Source: Bacillota bacterium (GTDB lineage Bacteria; Bacillota; Clostridia; Christensenellales; Aristaeellaceae). Taken from it: DNA of 64,000 bases. The notes under the pieces are model-generated. The model ran no database searches. It was not told where the DNA came from and worked only from the letters and a program-made list of their open reading frames with translations. This document shows positions 52,110-59,956 of the stretch, in pieces. The translations under genes and the position numbers were made by a program. Within the stretch, counting starts at the first letter, position 1, and each line of letters begins with the position of its first letter. The DNA lies in assembly GCA_023444095.1 (NCBI GenBank), contig JAEZRP010000016.1, positions 24,650-88,649 on the forward strand, read 5' to 3'.

Positions 52110-52154
52110 TGGTGGAGCATAGGAGACTCGAACTCCTGACCTCTACACTGCCAG
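52110..52154 (-). other. tRNA 3'-end fragment, left attachment site (attL) of the phage-like element
   Basis: Minus strand: T-arm AGGAG-TTCGAGT-CTCCT, acceptor strand ATGCTCC, discriminator A and CCA (52110-52112). The D-arm and anticodon arm are missing, so this is only a tRNA 3' end. The tyrosine integrase gene starts 90 bases to the right and a phage early region follows, so this is the left junction; the full tRNA should be at the right end beyond the window. Six bases GAGCAT at about 52161-52166 could pair with ATGCTC of the acceptor. Confidence 0.75.
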
Positions 52155-52244
52155 TCTTCATGCTCGCAAGCGGATTTAGTACAACTTACGCATAGAATGC
52201 CCCATTTTCGGGGGTTCTCGGTACGTCGGAAATTGCAAAAACAA

Positions 52245-53477
52245 TCAAATAGAGCCAGATTTCTTGCCGATTGTGCAGCCGCTTGTGCCCACTTTTGTGC
52301 CCACTCGAAACCGCTTGACGGTCTTTGAAATACCGGTGCGCTTGATCCCATGGATTTGTGCGCGGAAGCCATCAAGCCGATCAGCCATCTCCTCTTGAAG
52401 CCCGTCCATAAGGTACCCATAGATATCCATAGTTACCTTGATCGACGAGTGTCCAAATCGAACCTGAATCACCTTCGGCTGAACGCCCATGCGTATCAGC
52501 ATTGCTGCGTGAGTGTGCCGCAAATCTCGGTACGTTGGGATTGGCATGAGCGGTACATTTTCGGCTTTGCGCCGTTTGTTGATCCTCTCGGCAGTACGAT
52601 GAACGGCCTGATTATAGGACGAGAGGCTGTACCTCTCCCCCTTCGCGGTTACGCACACGTAGCTTGAAATTTTCGGTGCAGCCCGCAATACATCCATCAC
52701 AAACTGGGGCATGGGAACAAAGCGCGTCGAAGACGATGTCTTTGTCTCCTTCTCAATAATCTCCCCTTCGGCGGTGCAGGTGGTTGCTGAGACGATATGC
52801 AGACCACCGCGATGGAAGTCAACGCGCGGCCACTCAAGCGCCGCAGCTTCCTCGCGTCGTAGGCCACCATACAGCCCGATCAGGATTGGGATATAGATCT
52901 GTTTGTTGCGGGTTTCGCGATCGAAGTCGGCGATATCATTCTCGTTAAGGATCGTCTGCCTATCAGCAGGGTGCGTCTTGAGCCCACGTGGAAGCCGATA
53001 TCCCTGTATTGGATTACGCGCAATGATTCCCTGAGACACGGCCCATGAGAGGGAGAGGCGTACAGGGTCTGCATAAGAGCATGCTGTTATCGCAGAGATG
53101 GGCCTTTCCGGGTTGCGATTGCGTAGTGCCTCGATCAATTTGGGATAGGACAAAGGAGATAGTTTGCGAATTGGCATTCCATAAATTGGCATTTTGGAGA
53201 GTATATCTGCAGCTTTGCGGTAGCGAACCGCTGTAGTTTTGGCCACGCTCAACAGCACATGTTCTTCGAACCAGCGCTCAATGACGTAGCCTACCGACTG
53301 CTTGTCTGCGTGAACATCGATACCGGCATTGCTTGCGGATTCGAGTCGTCGGGCATCTGCCCACGCCGCTTCTTCTGTTAGGTACCCACCAATGCGTAGT
53401 TGCTTGACGTTTCCAAGCTCATCTTCAACGCGATACCGGATTGACCAGTACTTCCCTCTCTTCGTTACGCTCGCCAT
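52245..53477 (-). CDS. int: Tyrosine integrase of the phage-like element
   Basis: A 410-residue phage integrase. N-terminal AP2-like arm (SVTKRGKYWSIRYRVEDE), SAM-like core-binding domain, then catalytic residues: Arg in LYGGLRREEAAAL, the second Arg/His pair in PTYRDLRHTHAAML, His in RFGHSSIKVT and Tyr in MDIYGYLMDG. ATG 53477 follows AGGTG and starts the usual MASVTKRGK. It inserts the element at the tRNA 3' end. It is transcribed toward the attachment site. Confidence 0.95.
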   Translation of the reverse strand: MASVTKRGKYWSIRYRVEDELGNVKQLRIGGYLTEEAAWADARRLESASNAGIDVHADKQSVGYVIERWFEEHVLLSVAKTTAVRYRKAADILSKMPIYGMPIRKLSPLSYPKLIEALRNRNPERPISAITACSYADPVRLSLSWAVSQGIIARNPIQGYRLPRGLKTHPADRQTILNENDIADFDRETRNKQIYIPILIGLYGGLRREEAAALEWPRVDFHRGGLHIVSATTCTAEGEIIEKETKTSSSTRFVPMPQFVMDVLRAAPKISSYVCVTAKGERYSLSSYNQAVHRTAERINKRRKAENVPLMPIPTYRDLRHTHAAMLIRMGVQPKVIQVRFGHSSIKVTMDIYGYLMDGLQEEMADRLDGFRAQIHGIKRTGISKTVKRFRVGTKVGTSGCTIGKKSGSI

Positions 53478-53591
53478 AATATCACCTCGCATTCGCCCCC
53501 CGGTTGTTGCCGGGAGGCGTTGTATATTTGAGTTGTTCACCGCCAATTTCTAGCGAAATCAAGTCATCATCCTCAACGCAGTCATTCTCGG

Positions 53592-54224
53592 CTATACATT
53601 CCTCAAAAACGCCACCGGCTTCCCGACAATACGAACCTGTTCGCACTCGTCAGCATCGTACTTCAAAGGAGGGTAGTCTGGATTATCCGAGATAAGGCGT
53701 AGGCCCTCCGGCGTCCGGTACACTCGCTTGAGCGTTGCCTCATTTTCAATGATCACCACGGCGATCGCGCCATCGTCGACCGTCGGCGTCTCGCGGATGT
53801 AAACCCAGTCGCCGTCGTGGTAAGTAGGGTACATGCTATGACCCTTCACCTTAAGGGCAAAGTCGCACTTGATGTTGGCATCGTTTGGAATGAAGGCGTC
53901 GTACTCCTGCTCGGCGAAAATCGGCGTCCCAGCTGCGACGTTGCCGAGGACCGGGACGCGGAGAGGTTTGAGTGAGGAGATGTTCTCGAATTTGAAGATG
54001 TCGAATTTGACATCTTCTGCTTCATCTGATGTTCGCATGAGCAAAACAGGATCCAGACGAAGCACATAGGCAAGACGCGCGAGTTTATCTCGCCTCATGT
54101 TCTTAATAGCTCCTGTCTCCCACTTCATGACTGTGCTCTTCTTAACGCCCGTTGCATCGCCAACTTCCTCGAGGGTAAGCCCAAGTTCAACTCGGCGGAG
54201 CTTAATGGTCGTAGCAATGTCCAT
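53592..54224 (-). CDS. Phage CI-like repressor with S24 (LexA-type) peptidase domain
   Basis: A 210-residue repressor. N-terminal HTH (MDIATTIKLRRVELGLTLEE, VGDATGVKKSTVMKWETGAI) and a C-terminal S24 domain: cleavage site region NVAAGTP (Ala-Gly), catalytic Ser in KVKGHSMYPTYHDGD and Lys in ATLKRVYRTP. On DNA damage it would cleave itself with RecA and release the lytic genes. It is divergent from the cro-like gene. Start ATG 54224 has GGGAGG upstream. Confidence 0.93.
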   Translation of the reverse strand: MDIATTIKLRRVELGLTLEEVGDATGVKKSTVMKWETGAIKNMRRDKLARLAYVLRLDPVLLMRTSDEAEDVKFDIFKFENISSLKPLRVPVLGNVAAGTPIFAEQEYDAFIPNDANIKCDFALKVKGHSMYPTYHDGDWVYIRETPTVDDGAIAVVIIENEATLKRVYRTPEGLRLISDNPDYPPLKYDADECEQVRIVGKPVAFLRNV

Positions 54225-54244
54225 AAACTCACCTCCCAAAAAGA

Positions 54245-54352
54245 AGTATAGCAGATTTGTTTCTAAATAGCAACGCCTCACGCACGAAAAGTTTCCTAAA
54301 GGGGTTGACACGATTCGGGAATGATGCTAAGATGTGGTTGCTTATAGGAAAC
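54245..54352. promoter_or_regulatory. Phage immunity region: two divergent promoters and operators
   Basis: Leftward promoter for the repressor: TTGCTA (54268-54273), 17, TATACT (54245-54250). Rightward promoter: TTGACA (54305-54310), 17, TAAGAT (54328-54333). Operator-like sites GTTTCTAAATAGCAAC (54259-54274) and GTTGCTTATAGGAAAC (54337-54352) are inverted copies of one motif; GTTTCCTAAAG at 54291 is a partial third copy and GTTTCCTAAACGAAAC at about 54580 a fourth. Confidence 0.85.
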
Positions 54353-54374
54353 CTTGTCAAAAGGAGGTGATTTT

Positions 54375-54587
54375 ATGGACACAATAGCACTGCAGAAGGC
54401 GATAGCCAGTAGGGGGATCAAGATCAATCAAATCGCTAACGAACTTGAGGTAAGCAGATCCGCATTCTATCGAAAGTCGCATGGAATCGTTGAGTTCACG
54501 GTTGGCGAGATGGTTCGATTGATTGAACTCCTACGTCTTAGCGACGAAGAAACCCGCGCCATTTTTTTTCGTGCGAAGGTTTCCTAA
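54375..54587 (+). CDS. Cro-like small HTH protein
   Basis: A 70-residue protein with one HTH (ALQKAIASRGIKINQIANEL, EVSRSAFYRKSHGIVEFTVG). It is the first gene of the rightward phage transcript, in the place of Cro. AAGGAGGTG precedes the ATG at 54375. It should compete with the repressor at the shared operators. Confidence 0.85.
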   Translation: MDTIALQKAIASRGIKINQIANELEVSRSAFYRKSHGIVEFTVGEMVRLIELLRLSDEETRAIFFRAKVS

Positions 54588-54615
54588 ACGAAACTTCGTG
54601 GAAAGGAGTCTTCAC

Positions 54616-55380
54616 ATGGCTGCAATCACAATCTTCAGCCACAACGCCTTTGGACAAGTGCGCACATTAATGCGCGACGGAGAGCCGTGGTTTATCGCGG
54701 CGGACGTGTGCAGGGCGCTGGAGATCAGCAACAGCCGCGACGCTGTCGCAAGGCTCGATGACGACGAACGAAATACCGTCGCCTTAACCGACGGAACTCC
54801 CGGCAACCCCAACATGACCATCGTCTCCGAGCCAGGCCTCTACGCCCTCGTCCTCGGCTCTCGCAAGCCCGAGGCCCGCGCATTCAAACGCTGGGTCACG
54901 CACGAGATCATTCCGGCCATCCGCAGAACCGGCGGCTACATAGCGGGCGAGGGAAGCATGACCGACGACGAGCTTATGGCTCGCGCCCTCCTCATGGCGA
55001 ACGAGAAGATCCGCCAGCGGGACGAGCGCATCAACCACCTCGCCACGGACAACTCGCGGCTGGAGGTCGAGAACCAGCGGCTACTTCCAAAAGCGGAGTA
55101 TTTCGACGATCTCGTTGACCGAAACCTGCTGACGAACTTCCGCGAGACCGCCAAGGAGCTTGATATTCCAGAACGCACATTCATCGACTTCCTGCTCACG
55201 AAGAAATACATCTTCCGCGACAAGAAGGGCCGTCTGCTCCCCATGGCGGGCAAGGGCGACGGACTGTTCGAAGTCAAGGAGTGCGTCAACGAGAAGAGCG
55301 GCTGGGCCGGAGTGCAGACACTGATCACCCCGCGCGGCCGGGAGACATTCAGGCTCCTGACACAGGGGCTCAAGAGGTAG
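54616..55380 (+). CDS. Phage antirepressor (BRO-N plus ANT/KilA-C domains)
   Basis: A 254-residue protein. Residues 1-105 are BRO-N: FGQVRTLMRDGEPWFIAADV, CRALEISNSRDAVARLDDDE, VSEPGLYALVLGSRKPEARA. A helical linker (ERINHLATDNSRLEVENQRL) follows. Residues 150-254 are the phage antirepressor C-domain with ELDIPERTFIDFLLTKKYIF. It usually blocks a repressor of a related phage and helps induction. Confidence 0.92.
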   Translation: MAAITIFSHNAFGQVRTLMRDGEPWFIAADVCRALEISNSRDAVARLDDDERNTVALTDGTPGNPNMTIVSEPGLYALVLGSRKPEARAFKRWVTHEIIPAIRRTGGYIAGEGSMTDDELMARALLMANEKIRQRDERINHLATDNSRLEVENQRLLPKAEYFDDLVDRNLLTNFRETAKELDIPERTFIDFLLTKKYIFRDKKGRLLPMAGKGDGLFEVKECVNEKSGWAGVQTLITPRGRETFRLLTQGLKR

Positions 55381-55388
55381 GATGGCGC

Positions 55389-55562
55389 ATGAAATTCGAT
55401 GTCACATCCCAGCACAGCCAAGATATAGATCAAGCCCCCAAGCGTCCATTGCACACAGGACCGCCGCACCTCTCGCTTCCGGTACGCATCCTCACGCAGT
55501 TCCTTTTGGGCTTGCTTGGCGGTTTCATCGGCTCGTTCATCGCATACCTTCTGAACTTGTGA
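55389..55562 (+). CDS. Small phage membrane protein (57 residues)
   Basis: A short protein with a soluble N-terminus and a C-terminal hydrophobic helix (LTQFLLGLLGGFIGSFIAYL) with Gly repeats. AGGTAGGA precedes the ATG at 55389, eight bases after the antirepressor stop. No family recognised. A frame on the opposite strand (downstream of a minus-strand -10 and ribosome site at 55719-55748) is also protein-like, so the coding strand is not certain. Confidence 0.5.
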   Translation: MKFDVTSQHSQDIDQAPKRPLHTGPPHLSLPVRILTQFLLGLLGGFIGSFIAYLLNL

Positions 55563-55644
55563 TAGAAGGTCGTGACCAGCGGTTGTGACGCAGAACGAAT
55601 CAGGGATCGGCATGATGCGGATAACCATTCCGTCATTTGAGTCG

Positions 55645-55748
55645 TCATGAAGCACCGTCATCCCCACAATCCGCTATGTAGGCCAACATCCGAAATGTTT
55701 CTGCAGGCAATTGGATCAAATCAACCTCCTCCTTTTGGAGGCATTATA
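55645..55748 (-). promoter_or_regulatory. Minus-strand promoter and ribosome site with short TTG ORF
   Basis: Minus strand: TGGTATAAT (TATAAT at 55743-55748), AAAGGAGGAGG ribosome site and a TTG start at 55719 giving the 24-residue MIQLPAETFRMLAYIADCGD.... The frame then closes at 55645, but a second frame continues GMVIRIMPIPDSFCVTTAGH and QVQKVCDERADETAKQA. A frameshifted small gene running left is possible. Confidence 0.35.
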
Positions 55749-55776
55749 CCACAAATTCGTCGGGAAGGAGAGCACC

Positions 55777-56052
55777 ATGGCCACCTTACTCAAGCCAGCC
55801 GAAGCAGCGCAGGAGCTCGGGATCAGCACGGCGACGATCACCCGCTGCGTCAAGCGTGGCGCGCCGATCCATCGATGGGGCTCCACGGGGTACCGATACC
55901 GCATTGACATAGCCGAGTTCACCCGATGGATGGAGTCACAGGGAAACGAGCGCACGGAGAACCGATACACACCGGACATCACAGTCGAGGAGCGCGCGGC
56001 CCGAAACCGCGCAAGGCTCCGGCTGATGGGTTCGGGAACGCGGGAGGCTTAG
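55777..56052 (+). CDS. Helix-turn-helix protein, excisionase/MerR-like
   Basis: A 91-residue protein with one wHTH (LLKPAEAAQELGISTATITR, RGAPIHRWGSTGYRYRIDIA) typical of phage excisionase or MerR-like regulators, and a basic C-terminal helix (VEERAARNRARLRLMG). GGAAGGAG precedes ATG 55777. It is followed after three bases by the sigma-like gene. Excision or regulation of phage genes are both possible roles. Confidence 0.7.
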   Translation: MATLLKPAEAAQELGISTATITRCVKRGAPIHRWGSTGYRYRIDIAEFTRWMESQGNERTENRYTPDITVEERAARNRARLRLMGSGTREA

Positions 56053-56055
56053 CCA

Positions 56056-56595
56056 ATGATCTACGACAGAAAAAACCGCCGCCCATTGACGGCTGAACAA
56101 CAGAAGCTCGTGGCAGACAATCTTGCTCTAGTCCATTTCGTCCTTAAGCGCCACAAGGGCTTCATGATCCACCTTGGATACGAAGACGCATTCCAAACTG
56201 GATGTCTTGGCCTCATGAGGGCTGCGCAGAGGTTCAACCCGTCCCGAGGATCGTTCTCCGGGCTGGCATGCACCGAAATCCACCATGCGCTTTGGAACAC
56301 GTTGCGCATCGAAGGTGCGAAGAAGCGCACACCGCCGAACGGCTGCGTAGCCGCTGGCAACCTCCAAGACATCATTGTGAGCGACGACCCATCGCCTGAA
56401 GAGGCCTACGAGAAGAACGTTCTTCGGAGGGCAGCCCGCGCCTTGATCGATCACGACAAGCTGCTGCACGACTACTACGAGCTCGGCAAGACTCAACGCC
56501 AGATCGCGATGGAGCGCAATGTGTCGCAGACAGTGGTGTTCCGAATGATCAGGCGGAAGCTACAGGCTGCTCGGGCGCAGCTAGAACTATGCTAG
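56056..56595 (+). CDS. Phage sigma-70-like factor
   Basis: A 179-residue protein with a sigma region 2 (LALVHFVLKRHKGFMIHLGY, then EDAFQTGCLGLMRAAQRFNP, and SRGSFSGLACTEIHHALWNT) and a C-terminal region-4-like HTH (LGKTQRQIAMERNVSQTVVF, RMIRRKLQAAR). Such factors direct late or middle phage transcription in Clostridia phages. It is likely to be translated with the preceding HTH gene. Confidence 0.82.
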   Translation: MIYDRKNRRPLTAEQQKLVADNLALVHFVLKRHKGFMIHLGYEDAFQTGCLGLMRAAQRFNPSRGSFSGLACTEIHHALWNTLRIEGAKKRTPPNGCVAAGNLQDIIVSDDPSPEEAYEKNVLRRAARALIDHDKLLHDYYELGKTQRQIAMERNVSQTVVFRMIRRKLQAARAQLELC

Positions 56596-56608
56596 GGAGG
56601 GTTTTGAA

Positions 56609-57574
56609 TTGAAGGATTTTCTGGACGGCAAGTCGATTCGGTTCTACAACCGTACGGGCCAGCGGAGTGCCATGGACGCGTTCCTGCGCCAGTGCGAAGA
56701 TTATGGCCTGCGTTGGGCGGACGGTAGCAAGGCGACGAAGATGCCGTTTGGCGGTTTTACAGGAGGCCAGTACGTCGCATTCATCTGGATCGAGCCAAGC
56801 ACCGGGCACATGATCTACCGATACGAGGCACCAAAGACCGGGTACAAGGACCTCCTCGAGATGGTGCCGCTGAAACACACATTCGGGCAGTTCATCCGCG
56901 GCGATTTCTGGCTGCATGTGCGGCGCGACGAGATCGGCGAGTTCCTCGAGATGGCCACTCAAAACAAGCTGCTTTGGACGGGAGGGCTACCGCCGCGCGC
57001 GGGGCTCAAGAACCGCAAGATCGCGCAGCCCGGATTGACCATCGCAACGATGTGCGGGTCCTCGATGATGGCCATCATCGGCGAGCATTTCCGCGGGAAG
57101 CGCAAGAAGATCGTAGACTTCCATTACATCCCGCGCAACTACGAAGTGGCACGGTCCACAACTTTGGATGCGGTTAAGGCCGCCGAGCGCGCAGAGCGGC
57201 GCGGCAGAGCAGCAATCGGGCAGTCGATCCTTATTACCGCGAACGAAGGCAGCAACACCACGTACGCGCGCTGGGCGCGCTCGGAGGCGGATCAAGAACA
57301 GACAGACATCACATTCGCCCGATGCTCCCCTGATGACGAGTACAGCTTCGCCACAGGCGCAACTGTCGCCATTGCGCGGCTGCTCGGGCGCGAGGCGTGG
57401 GACAAGGCGGTCACCGAGGCCAATTGCGCGCTACAGCGCGATCGCGAATCCACGCGGCGCAAGGAGATTTTCGTAGACAGCCGTAGGATCAGCGAGCTCT
57501 CGCGCGACGAGATCCGCGAGGTGGTCGCGCAGATCGTCCGAACAGCGCAGGCGAAAAAGAGGTGCAGTGTGTGA
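56609..57574 (+). CDS. Conserved-looking phage protein, function unknown
   Basis: A 321-residue protein starting at TTG 56609 behind GGGAGGG. The N-terminus DGKSIRFYNRTGQRSAMDAF then LRQCEDYGLRWADGSKATKM resembles the nucleic-acid or clamp-like part of small phage proteins that track template residues, but no certain family is recognised. The centre has basic stretches RGKRKKIVDFHYIPRN and KAAERAERRGRAAIG; the end is charged and helical. The stop overlaps the next gene as GTGA, so translation is coupled. Confidence 0.55.
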   Translation: MKDFLDGKSIRFYNRTGQRSAMDAFLRQCEDYGLRWADGSKATKMPFGGFTGGQYVAFIWIEPSTGHMIYRYEAPKTGYKDLLEMVPLKHTFGQFIRGDFWLHVRRDEIGEFLEMATQNKLLWTGGLPPRAGLKNRKIAQPGLTIATMCGSSMMAIIGEHFRGKRKKIVDFHYIPRNYEVARSTTLDAVKAAERAERRGRAAIGQSILITANEGSNTTYARWARSEADQEQTDITFARCSPDDEYSFATGATVAIARLLGREAWDKAVTEANCALQRDRESTRRKEIFVDSRRISELSRDEIREVVAQIVRTAQAKKRCSV

Positions 57575-57939
57575 TCCGCGCCACCGTCACCGCGTCGGGT
57601 GGGATACGGATTTGGGCCAGCCCGGAGAGCGCGCTCTTTGCGGCTTCGATCCCGGGTGCGACCCGAAACGCGAAGATGCCGATCCGTCAGTGGAACATGC
57701 CATTCACACAAGAGAGCATCAGCGTTCTCCGAGAAGCAAGCGCACAGTTCACGCCGGAGCTTGGGGATGCGGCCGCGAGGATAGAGCGAATCCACGAGTT
57801 CGTCGAGCGGCAGAAAACAGCTGCCACGGTCGTACCGATCGCCGAGATACCGCTGAAGCCCGGGTGCCAGCTTTTCGACCATCAAAAGCGAGCGTTCAAC
57901 ATCGCACTGGCCCTTTTTGGATACCCGCTGACCGAGTAG
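57571..57939 (+). pseudogene. SNF2/HARP-type helicase, N-terminal piece
   Basis: A 122-residue piece starting at GTG 57571. IRATVTASGGIRIWASPESA, IPGATRNAKMPIRQWNMPFT is a HARP-like N-terminal domain, and LKPGCQLFDHQKRAFNIALA is the Q-motif-like start of a SNF2 helicase core. The frame stops at 57939 right after GYPLTE. The Walker A part follows 560 bases later in another frame (after TEAKGG), with one separate ORF between. The junction GYPLTE/AKGGCALYLDMGLGKS is seamless, so an intervening sequence has split an ancestral single gene. Confidence 0.72.
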
Positions 57940-57980
57940 CGTTCTTGGGGGTTCACCGACAAAGCCCCCATCCACCGCCT
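57940..57980. other. Hairpin A bordering the inserted ORF
   Basis: GTTCT then TGGGGG / CCCCCA arms (57946-57970) with CGACAAA in the loop region, then TCCACC. The same layout returns as hairpin B after the inserted ORF. It lacks a T-tract, so it is not a plain terminator. Confidence 0.6.
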
Positions 57981-58012
57981 GAGGGCGAATACACAAAGGG
58001 AGAGATCAATCC

Positions 58013-58411
58013 ATGGAACAGAACAACGAGAACATCATCAAGTGCGCCATCGAGGAACAGATCAACGAGAACCGTGTGAATGCCCCAGTCGTGACCATGG
58101 ACCTTCGGTCGCGCCATCCCGAGACTGGAGAGGACCTCGTCGAGCACCGCGAAGGCGAAGGAGTCATCGCACTGATGCGCGAGGGGATGGCGATCGACGA
58201 GGATGGCTACCCCTGCCTCGCAAGCTCGATCACGATTTTGGGTGGCTTTTCGAAGTTCTCAGCCGAGCGCATCGTAATTAATCTGATCAAACACCTTGAT
58301 ACGCATTACCCCGGCATCAAGAAGTCGATCACCTCCATCCTTGCGCTCGATGGGCTCAAGGACATATTGAACAGCTTCGATAACCAGGACGACGAGGACG
58401 ACGAGGACTAG
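58013..58411 (+). CDS. Intervening phage protein with acidic tail
   Basis: A 132-residue protein. ENIIKCAIEEQINENRVNAP, EGEGVIALMREGMAIDEDGY, SSITILGGFSKFSAERIVIN LIKHLD is the body, and NSFDNQDDEDDED an acidic end. It is not like LAGLIDADG, HNH or GIY-YIG homing enzymes. GGGAGAG lies eight bases before the ATG. It sits between the two halves of the helicase and is framed by two related hairpins. Function unknown; a DNA-mimic or regulator of the helicase is only a guess. Confidence 0.65.
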   Translation: MEQNNENIIKCAIEEQINENRVNAPVVTMDLRSRHPETGEDLVEHREGEGVIALMREGMAIDEDGYPCLASSITILGGFSKFSAERIVINLIKHLDTHYPGIKKSITSILALDGLKDILNSFDNQDDEDDED

Positions 58412-58420
58412 CACGGCGTC

Positions 58421-58455
58421 GTTCTGAGGGGTTTGTCGACAAACCTCTCTCCACA
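58421..58455. other. Hairpin B bordering the inserted ORF
   Basis: GTTCT then GAGGGGTTTG / CAAACCTCTC arms (58426-58449) around TCGA, then TCCACA. It repeats the order and much of the sequence of hairpin A (GTTCT, GGGGTT, CGACAAA, TCCAC). The TTG that opens the downstream helicase frame lies inside it. Confidence 0.6.
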
Positions 58456-59854
58456 TGGCCTATCCCTATTTAATAGGAAAGGAGAGGTTCATACGGAAGC
58501 CAAAGGCGGATGCGCGCTGTACCTCGACATGGGACTCGGGAAGTCGCTGACGGCGGTCGCTGTCACCGGGCGGATGTTCCTCGACGGACACATCCAGCGC
58601 GTGCTCGTCGTCGCACCGTCCTCAGTTTGCCCGGTCTGGCCCGCCGAGTACCAGAAGTTTGCGGGCTTCCCGCACCGGGTCAAGCTCCTGCTTGGCACCC
58701 GCGAGAAGCGACTCACAGCACTCAAGCAGCTCGTTCACCCGGTGCTCTCGAGTGCTCCTGACCCGCTTCGGGTCGCAGTGATCAACTACGAGTCGACGTG
58801 GCGATTGGAGAAGGAACTCGCCGGTTTTGCGGCGGACATGATCATCTGCGACGAATCGCAGCGGATCAAGAGCCACACGGCGGCACAGTCCAAAGCGGTG
58901 CATCGATTGGGGGACGCCGCCAAGTACAAGATCGTCCTCACAGGCACGCCGATGCAGCAGGACGTCCGCGACATTTGGAGCCAGTATCGGTTCCTCGCGC
59001 CGGACATATTCGGCAGGAACTACTTCGCGTTCCAAAACAGGTACTGCATCTTCGGGGGGTTCCAGAACCACCAGTACCTCGGGCCGCGGAACCTCGACGA
59101 GTTGACTCGCAAAATGCACAGCATCGCGCTCCGCATCCGCAAAGAGGACTGCCTCGACCTACCCGACAAGACTTTCGACGAACACCCGGTGCTGCTCGAG
59201 GACGACGCCGCGAGTCTCTACGAACGCATCCGCAAAGAGAGCTTCGCGGAACTGTCGGGCGGCGGTACGGTGACGCCGAACATCGTCCTGACGAAGCTTC
59301 TGCGCCTGCAGCAGATCGTGGGCGGGTTCCTCACCGACGATGACGGTCATACACACCGCATCAGCACCGCGAAGCTCGACGCAGCGGCAGACATCATCGA
59401 GACACTGTGCGTCGACGAAGCTCGCAAGCTGGTGATCTTCGTGCGATACACCGCCGAGTACGAGGCGCTGGTCGAGCGTGCGACCGAGGTGCTTGGCCAC
59501 ACGCTGAAGCTGGTCGGCATCCGCGGCGGCGTGGCATCCGAGCAGCGAGGGGCCATCGTCGCGCAGTTCCAGAACGACCCGGACACGCGAGTGTTCATCG
59601 GGAACCTTCAAGCGTGCTCCGAAGGGCTCACCCTGACGGCAGCCGACACGGTGCTCTACTACAGTGTCGGCTGGAGCCTCGGGCAGTACCTGCAATCGCA
59701 GGATCGCATTCACCGCATCGGTCAAGTCAACCGATGCACCTACATTCACCTGATCGCGCCCGGCACCGTCGACGAGAAGATCATGGCTGCGCTGGCCCGC
59801 AAGGAGGACTTAGCCAAAACGGTCGTGGACAACTGGCGCGACCTGTTCAAGTAG
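58433..59854 (+). CDS. SNF2-type helicase/ATPase, C-terminal piece
   Basis: About 473 codons. From residue 23 on it is a complete SNF2 core: Walker A LYLDMGLGKSLTAVAVTGRM, motif Ia VLVVAPSSVCPVWPAEY, DEAx-like ICDESQRIKSHTAAQSKAV (DESQ), motif III VLTGTPMQQDVRDIW, and the C-lobe with VSVGWSLGQYLQSQDRIHRIG and CTYIHLIAPGTVDEKIMAAL. No good start codon follows the AAAGGAGAGG at about 58479-58488; the frame opens at a TTG in hairpin B. It lacks its own N-terminal domain, which is encoded at 57571-57939. It probably remodels DNA or acts in phage replication or recombination. Confidence 0.87.
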   Translation: MSTNLSPHGLSLFNRKGEVHTEAKGGCALYLDMGLGKSLTAVAVTGRMFLDGHIQRVLVVAPSSVCPVWPAEYQKFAGFPHRVKLLLGTREKRLTALKQLVHPVLSSAPDPLRVAVINYESTWRLEKELAGFAADMIICDESQRIKSHTAAQSKAVHRLGDAAKYKIVLTGTPMQQDVRDIWSQYRFLAPDIFGRNYFAFQNRYCIFGGFQNHQYLGPRNLDELTRKMHSIALRIRKEDCLDLPDKTFDEHPVLLEDDAASLYERIRKESFAELSGGGTVTPNIVLTKLLRLQQIVGGFLTDDDGHTHRISTAKLDAAADIIETLCVDEARKLVIFVRYTAEYEALVERATEVLGHTLKLVGIRGGVASEQRGAIVAQFQNDPDTRVFIGNLQACSEGLTLTAADTVLYYSVGWSLGQYLQSQDRIHRIGQVNRCTYIHLIAPGTVDEKIMAALARKEDLAKTVVDNWRDLFK

Positions 59855-59869
59855 GGAGGCTAACACTCA

Positions 59870-59956
59870 ATGAAACAACCCACCCAAAACGAGCTCGAAA
59901 TACTGAACAAAGCAGTTTTTCAAGCCACCGAGACCAGCGACAATGAACAACCATGA
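59870..59956 (+). CDS. Possible 28-residue leader peptide
   Basis: GGGAGG and then ATG 59870: MKQPTQNELEILNKAVFQAT then a short end, stopping at 59956 inside the start of the Lar-like gene. It is too short to judge by composition; a translated leader or a chance ORF. Confidence 0.3.
   Translation: MKQPTQNELEILNKAVFQATETSDNEQP

Noticed and set aside
52110..52170. A complete tRNA gene
   Set aside because: Only the T-arm and acceptor 3' strand with CCA are present; the distance to a possible 5' acceptor is far too short for D and anticodon arms.
57940..58498. Classical group I or group II intron in the helicase
   Set aside because: No group II 5' GUGYG/3' AY ends, no domain V-like hairpin and no homing endonuclease or reverse transcriptase ORF could be recognised; kept only as an open possibility in the finding.
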